DNA from: Comamonadaceae bacterium G21597-S1
GTDB taxonomy: Bacteria > Pseudomonadota > Gammaproteobacteria > Burkholderiales > Burkholderiaceae_C
DNA length: 64,000 bases
Assembly (NCBI GenBank): GCA_027214345.1
Contig: JAPWHR010000019.1
Span: 35,101-99,100 of the forward strand
Direction of reading: 5' to 3'
Shown here: positions 60,054 through 64,000 of the stretch, piece after piece
Numbering within the stretch: position 1 is the stretch's first letter
How the letters are laid out: each line of letters starts with the position of its first letter
Notes under the pieces: generated by a model
The model's database searches: none
Told to the model about the DNA's origin: nothing
Seen by the model: only the letters and a program-made list of their open reading frames with translations
Made by a program: the position numbers and the translations under genes

Positions 60054-60124
60054 GGTGTGTTCTCACAAAGACCAAAGGCTGGGACACGCTTCGGCGCGCG
60101 CCCCAGCCCCGGTCCGGGCAAGAA

Positions 60125-60502
60125 TTACTTGAGGTCGGCCTTCGCGCCGGCTTCTTCCAGTTTCTTCTTGGCGGCTTCGCCGTCAGCCTTGGGCATGGCT
60201 TCCTTGACGGTCTTCGGAGCTCCGTCGACCAGGTCCTTGGCTTCCTTCAGGCCCAGGCCGGTGATCTCGCGCACCGCCTTGATGACCGACACCTTGTTCG
60301 CGCCCACTTCGGACAGAACCAGGTCGAACTCGGTCTTCTCTTCGGCTGCAGCAGCTGCACCGCCGCCACCACCTGCGGCCGGAGCGGCCATTGCGGCGGC
60401 GCTCACGCCGAATTTCTCTTCGATGGCTTTCACCAGGTCGTTGAGTTCCATGACCGTCATGCTGTCCAGAGCGGTCAAAAATGCGTCTTTATCGAATGCC
60501 AT
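60125..60502 (-). CDS. rplL: 50S ribosomal protein L7/L12
   Basis: A 125-residue protein. The N-terminal dimer domain is [20 protein letters not shown]. The flexible Ala/Gly hinge (residues about 38-55) is a run of Gly and Ala. The globular C-domain is [20 protein letters not shown] with the conserved Lys/Gly patch [12 protein letters not shown] that binds translation factors. It is the multicopy stalk protein. It follows rplJ by 89 bp. Confidence 0.97.
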   Translation of the reverse strand: MAFDKDAFLTALDSMTVMELNDLVKAIEEKFGVSAAAMAAPAAGGGGGAAAAAEEKTEFDLVLSEVGANKVSVIKAVREITGLGLKEAKDLVDGAPKTVKEAMPKADGEAAKKKLEEAGAKADLK

Positions 60503-60591
60503 TTCTATTTCCTTCAATCAGTTGGGGGCTGACGGGTGTTGTTCCCTTGGAGCCCATCCATCCACTATTGGTTCACAACGTCGACGAGCCC

Positions 60592-61101
60592 TCAGGCCGC
60601 GACCGCTTCCGCTGCTTCGCCTTTTTTCTCCGCCAACGCGGCCAGCACACGGGCTGTACGCGACACCGGGGACTGCATCAAGCCCAGCAACTGCGCCAAC
60701 AGCACTTCCTTGGAGGGAATGCTGGCCAGTTGTTTCACGCCGTCGGCATCCAGAGCCTTGCCGCCGTACGCACCGCCGCGGATCACCAACTTGTCGTTGG
60801 TCTTCGCGAACTCGGCCACCACCTTGGCGGCAGCCACTGCGTCTTCGGAAAAGCTGTAGATCAGCGGGCCGGTCATCTGGTCGGACACGACTGCAAAGCT
60901 GCTGTCGGCCACAGCACGGCGCGCCAGGGTGTTTTTCAACACACTCAGGCTGACGCCACTGCTGCGCGCGGTCGAGCGCAAGCGGGTCATGTCGGCGACC
61001 GTGATGCCACGGTATTCCGCCATTACGAGCGTTTGAGCTTTTGCGGCGAGGCCGGACACGTCGGTGACCACGGCTTCTTTCTCACTGCGATTAAGACTCA
61101 A
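60592..61101 (-). CDS. rplJ: 50S ribosomal protein L10, TTG start
   Basis: A 169-residue protein with sequence [20 protein letters not shown] at the start. The codon there is TTG, not ATG; AAGGAG six bases before it sets this start, and no nearer ATG fits the family. The C-terminal helices carry the L7/L12-binding site. L10 anchors the stalk and, by analogy with E. coli, represses its own operon by binding the leader. The unusual start codon could lower translation to match stalk stoichiometry; that is inference. Confidence 0.95.
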   Translation of the reverse strand: MSLNRSEKEAVVTDVSGLAAKAQTLVMAEYRGITVADMTRLRSTARSSGVSLSVLKNTLARRAVADSSFAVVSDQMTGPLIYSFSEDAVAAAKVVAEFAKTNDKLVIRGGAYGGKALDADGVKQLASIPSKEVLLAQLLGLMQSPVSRTARVLAALAEKKGEAAEAVAA

Positions 61102-61363
61102 GGTCTACTCCTTTTGGTTTGTATCGGCGTCGGTCCGACGTCGCCATCGGGGCCTTCACCGGTACGCCACACTGCAGCGACCAACTGTTTCCGGAAACCA
61201 ATCCTTCTTCAGCGGGATCGCCATCTGCGTTGGTTTTCACTGATTAAGCATCCCATGACAGGGTGCACCAACGGTCTTGGATGACCCGGCGGTGCCTTGC
61301 GACACCACCAGCCCACCAATTCCGGTCGCCCTGGGGGCAACCGGAAAACTCTCGCAAACGTCC
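61102..61363 (-). promoter_or_regulatory. rplJ leader: rplA-rplJ intergenic leader (probable L10 leader) with hairpin at 61320-61346
   Basis: A 262-bp gap between rplA and rplJ. Directly after the rplA stop, the strand opposite to the given one forms a 12-pair hairpin (TTCCGGTTGCCC, loop CCA, GGGCGACCGGAA, one G-U) without a T tract. Further down lie AAAGGAG and the rplJ TTG. In E. coli this region holds the rplJL promoter and the L10-binding leader. Position and length fit, but no specific L10 motif was verified. Confidence 0.45.
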
Positions 61364-62059
61364 TTAGGCGCCGATGGACTGGGTGTCCACACGGACGCCC
61401 ACACCCATGGTGCTGGAGACGGCAATCTTCCTCAGATAGATACCCTTGCTCGACGCCGGCTTGGCCTTGGTCAAGGCCTCGACCAGGGCCGACAGGTTGC
61501 CCTGCAGCTTGTCGGTGTCGAACGAACGACGACCGATCGTCGAGTGCACGATGCCGGCCTTGTCGACACGGAACTGCACCTGTCCGGCCTTGGCGTTCTT
61601 GACCGCCGTGGCCACGTCCGGCGTGACGGTACCGACCTTGGGGTTGGGCATCAGGCCGCGCGGACCCAGGATCTGACCCAGGGTACCGACCACGCGCATC
61701 GCGTCCGGAGCGGCGATCACGACGTCGAACGGCATGTCGCCGGCCTTGACCATGGCGGCGAGGTCATCCATGCCGACGATATCGGCGCCGGCGGCCTTGG
61801 CTTCATCGGCCTTGGCACCCTGCGCGAACACGGCGACACGCTTGGTCTTGCCGGTGCCGTTGGGCAACACGACGGCGCCACGCACGACCTGGTCGGACTT
61901 CTTGGCATCGACGCCGAGCTGCACGGCCACGTCGATCGACTCGTCGAACTTGGCGGTAGCGCATTGCTTGACGATGCCCAGGGCGTCGGTCAGCGGATAC
62001 AGCTTGGTGCTGTCGATCTGCACCGGAATCGCCTTTTGTTTCTTGGTGAGCTTGGCCAT
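61364..62059 (-). CDS. rplA: 50S ribosomal protein L1
   Basis: A 231-residue protein with the L1 signature near residue 120 ([18 protein letters not shown]). The N-terminus is [20 protein letters not shown], as in betaproteobacteria. L1 forms the mobile stalk of the large subunit and in E. coli represses the L11 operon. It starts three bases after the rplK stop, so the two are cotranslated. Confidence 0.98.
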   Translation of the reverse strand: MAKLTKKQKAIPVQIDSTKLYPLTDALGIVKQCATAKFDESIDVAVQLGVDAKKSDQVVRGAVVLPNGTGKTKRVAVFAQGAKADEAKAAGADIVGMDDLAAMVKAGDMPFDVVIAAPDAMRVVGTLGQILGPRGLMPNPKVGTVTPDVATAVKNAKAGQVQFRVDKAGIVHSTIGRRSFDTDKLQGNLSALVEALTKAKPASSKGIYLRKIAVSSTMGVGVRVDTQSIGA

Positions 62060-62062
62060 TTT

Positions 62063-62494
62063 TTACACACCTTCCACAGTGACACCCATCGAACGGGCGG
62101 AACCGGCGATGGTCCGGACAGCCGCGTCGAGATCGGCTGCGGTCAGGTCCTTCATCTTGGCCTGGGCGATCTCCTCGAGCTGGGCCCGGGTGATCTTGCC
62201 GACCTTGTCGACGTGCGGCTTGGCCGAACCCTTGTCCAGCTTGATCGCTTTCTTGATCAAGGTGATCGCCGGCGGCGTCTTGATGATGAAGGTGAAGCTC
62301 TTGTCGGCAAAAGCGGTGATGACCACCGGCAATGGCAGGCCGGGCTCGACACCCTGGGTCTGCGCGTTGAACGCCTTGCAGAACTCCATGATGTTCAAGC
62401 CGCGCTGACCCAGTGCTGGGCCGATCGGCGGCGACGGATTGGCTTTACCAGCTGGCACTTGCAGCTTGATGAAACCGACGATTTTTTTCGCCAT
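62063..62494 (-). CDS. rplK: 50S ribosomal protein L11
   Basis: A 143-residue protein with [24 protein letters not shown] N-terminus (read as [20 protein letters not shown]) and C-terminal [16 protein letters not shown]. It binds the GTPase centre of 23S rRNA. A 131-bp gap separates it from nusG and contains a terminator-like hairpin. Confidence 0.98.
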   Translation of the reverse strand: MAKKIVGFIKLQVPAGKANPSPPIGPALGQRGLNIMEFCKAFNAQTQGVEPGLPLPVVITAFADKSFTFIIKTPPAITLIKKAIKLDKGSAKPHVDKVGKITRAQLEEIAQAKMKDLTAADLDAAVRTIAGSARSMGVTVEGV

Positions 62495-62566
62495 GGTTTA
62501 CTCCTTGCGGGTTCAAACGCCTGCACCAGACAACTGGCTGGGGCTCCCCGGGGTTAGCGACTCTGG

Positions 62567-62597
62567 AAAAACATCCGCATCGAGTCGATGAATGCGG
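62567..62597 (-). terminator. Terminator-like hairpin between nusG and rplK
   Basis: Leftward: CCGCAT, an 11-nt loop, ATGCGG, then ATG and TTTTT. The 6-bp stem plus five T could cause partial termination before rplK, or it may be a relic. It lies inside an apparently continuous operon, so read-through must occur, or rplK has its own promoter in the same 131-bp gap. Confidence 0.4.
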
Positions 62598-62625
62598 AAT
62601 CGGAAACAGGGGTCGGAAGGCAGCG

Positions 62626-63219
62626 TCAGGTCTTCTCGATCTGCGAGAACTCCAGCTCGACCGGCGTGGCGCGACCGAAGATGGTGACCGACACGCGCAC
62701 CTTGCTCTTGTCGTAGTTGACGTCCTCGACCGAACCGTTGAAGTCGGTGAAGGGGCCGTCCTTGACGCGCACGTATTCGCCCACCTCGAACTCGACCTTG
62801 TGCCGCGGCTTCTCGGTGCCCTCTTGCATCTGGTTGACGATCTTGGCGACTTCCGCCTCGGAAATCGGCGACGGACGGTTCTTGGCGCCACCGACGAAGC
62901 CGGTCACCTTGTTGGTGTGCTTGATCAGGTGCCAGGTGTCGTCGTCCATGATCATCTCGACCAGGACATAACCGGGAAAGAACTTGCGCTCGGTGGTCTT
63001 CTTCTGGCCGTTCTTGACCTCGACAACCTCTTCCATCGGCACCAGGATGCGGCCGAACTTGTCCTGCATGCCGGCGCGATTGATGCGCTCCTGGATGTTG
63101 CGCTCGACGGCCTTTTCCATGCCGGAATAGGCGTGCACGACATACCAGCGCAGATCGGGGTTGGCCGCCGGGGCCAATGCCACGGGCTCGTCGGACGGAG
63201 TCTCTATCTCATCAGTCAT
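62626..63219 (-). CDS. nusG: Transcription termination/antitermination factor NusG
   Basis: A 197-residue protein. The N-terminal NGN domain has [20 protein letters not shown], and the KOW domain near residue 150 reads [21 protein letters not shown]. It binds RNA polymerase and links to Rho or S10. Two adjacent ATGs exist at 63222 and 63219. The GGAGG site is only two bases before the first and five before the second, so the second is preferred. The first would overlap the secE stop by one base. Confidence 0.96.
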   Translation of the reverse strand: MTDEIETPSDEPVALAPAANPDLRWYVVHAYSGMEKAVERNIQERINRAGMQDKFGRILVPMEEVVEVKNGQKKTTERKFFPGYVLVEMIMDDDTWHLIKHTNKVTGFVGGAKNRPSPISEAEVAKIVNQMQEGTEKPRHKVEFEVGEYVRVKDGPFTDFNGSVEDVNYDKSKVRVSVTIFGRATPVELEFSQIEKT

Positions 63220-63221
63220 CA

Positions 63222-63602
63222 TTACCTCCAGCCCAGAACCACGCTATACAGCAGCCACTCGAGCGTCTTGTCGGTCAGCCACAGGAAAATCGCCATCACG
63301 GCCACGAAGCCGAACACATAGGCCGTCATCTGGATGGCCTCCTTGCGCGAGGGCCAGACAACCTTGCGGACTTCCCGCGTCGCATCGCGACCAAACGCAA
63401 ACAACTCGCGTCCGGGTTCGGAAACGAAAAAGACCGCCACGGCGGCCGCAAGTCCGATGATCAAGGCACCCCACTGCGCCAACGGACCCTGCTTGGCCAG
63501 CAGGTAGAACGCGACCAGCGCCCCCACGACCAGCAATACGGCACCGGCCAGCTTGACCTTGTCGAGCGGGCTGACGACGGTTTGAACTTGTGACGTGGCC
63601 AT
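63222..63602 (-). CDS. secE: Preprotein translocase subunit SecE
   Basis: A 126-residue protein with three transmembrane helices (residues about 18-35, 43-60 and 100-120), the E. coli-like long form. The conserved amphipathic motif is [20 protein letters not shown]. It clamps SecY in the inner membrane. Its stop touches the nusG start. The start MATSQVQT at 63602 is preferred to an upstream ATG at 63644. Confidence 0.96.
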   Translation of the reverse strand: MATSQVQTVVSPLDKVKLAGAVLLVVGALVAFYLLAKQGPLAQWGALIIGLAAAVAVFFVSEPGRELFAFGRDATREVRKVVWPSRKEAIQMTAYVFGFVAVMAIFLWLTDKTLEWLLYSVVLGWR

Positions 63603-63712
63603 TTTTTCTCTATCTGGCGCAATACCGCCATGAACCAGGGTCAAGCGCTTTTTGACCCCGAACGGCCGCTCAAGCAGCCGGGCGGACTACCACCGGATTC
63701 CGCAGGAATCGG

Positions 63713-63788
63713 TGGCAGGGGCGGAAGGAATCGAACCATCAACCTTCGGTTTTGGAGACCGACGCTCTGCCAATTGAGCTACGCCCCT
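63713..63788 (-). tRNA. tRNA-Trp (anticodon CCA)
   Basis: A 76-nt cloverleaf with encoded CCA. The complementary strand begins AGGGGCGTAGCTCAATTGGC, with anticodon loop TCTCCAAA and T-loop GTTCGATTC. It sits between tuf and secE, the normal place for tRNA-Trp in many proteobacteria. Confidence 0.97.
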
Positions 63789-63850
63789 ACAACTAAGCTC
63801 TCCATTATCGACGCCACCCACCCGGGACGGCACCGAACACGGAAACTGAA

Positions 63851-64000
63851 TTACGCAATGATCTTGGCAACCACACCGGCGCCGACGGTCTTGCCGCCTT
63901 CGCGGATCGCGAAACGCAGGCCTTCTTCCATCGCGATCGGGTTGATCAGCTTGACCGTGATCGACACGTTGTCGCCCGGCATCACCATCTCCTTGCCCTC
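63851..64000 (-). CDS. tuf: Elongation factor Tu, C-terminal 49 codons only
   Basis: The last 49 residues plus stop are present; the gene continues past the window edge. The visible C-terminus reads [20 protein letters not shown], then [19 protein letters not shown], which is characteristic of EF-Tu domain III. It is the usual first member of the tuf, tRNA-Trp, secE, nusG string. Confidence 0.96.
   Translation of the reverse strand, partial: EGKEMVMPGDNVSITVKLINPIAMEEGLRFAIREGGKTVGAGVVAKIIA

Noticed and set aside
63690..63715. Hairpin CCACC-G-GATTCC / GGAATC-GGTGG just after tRNA-Trp.
   Set aside because: It overlaps the encoded CCA and has no T tract, so it is not an intrinsic terminator. 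It may only be a 3'-trailer structure.

Overview
This 64 kb window looks like chromosomal DNA of a high-GC betaproteobacterium of the order Burkholderiales. The protein sequences look Comamonadaceae- or Rubrivivax/Leptothrix-like, but I cannot name a genus. The evidence is the tuf, tRNA-Trp, secE, nusG, rplKAJL, rpoB, rpoC order at the right end, the lemA, rsmB, DUF4390, ntrY, ntrX string beside it, the hemE/priA neighbourhood, and strong GC bias at third codon positions. The sequence is mostly ordinary core and accessory chromosome. I see no prophage, insertion sequence, CRISPR array or rRNA gene.

Left part (1-20 kb): a truncated YgjP-like metallopeptidase and a DUF454 membrane protein lead to an outer-membrane phospholipase A. 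A leftward cluster follows: aromatic aminotransferase, tryptophan 2,3-dioxygenase, an alpha/beta-hydrolase kynurenine formamidase and a type II NADH dehydrogenase, with an Lrp/AsnC regulator diverging from it. This looks like a tryptophan-to-kynurenine module without kynureninase. Next come small metabolic genes (phosphoglycerate-mutase-like phosphatase, SDR, VF530, HD hydrolase, creatininase family), then a Cys/Met PLP enzyme, a B12-type radical SAM protein, an AlaX editing protein, YggU, a DsbD/ScsB-type reductase with a thioredoxin-fold partner, and hemE. A 63-bp tandem repeat lies at the 3' end of the HD gene. Its core recurs at the 5' end of the radical SAM gene.

Middle (20-45 kb): an AT-rich 350-bp gap with two DnaA-box matches precedes priA. 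Then come a CHASE-PAS-GGDEF-EAL protein with an AEC transporter, Rep helicase, bacterioferritin and bacterioferritin-associated ferredoxin (with a Fur-box-like promoter), a RavA-ViaA pair, a penicillin-acylase-family hydrolase, a questin-oxidase-like protein, a complete RND efflux operon, a universal stress protein and a beta-hydroxyacid-dehydrogenase-like enzyme. A lower-GC HNH endonuclease gene with a probable EVE-like N-terminal domain sits just past the 3' end of tRNA-Gly. It is the best candidate for acquired DNA here and may be a restriction-type defence gene.

Right part (45-64 kb): tRNA-Gly and tRNA-Phe, the operon lemA-rsmB-DUF4390-ntrY-ntrX, then rpoC, rpoB, rplL, rplJ (TTG start), rplA, rplK, nusG, secE, tRNA-Trp and the 3' end of tuf, all transcribed leftward. 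Several hairpins lie between the ribosomal and RNA polymerase genes and probably act in attenuation or RNA processing.

All calls come from reading the sequence and remembered family motifs. No search or alignment was run.
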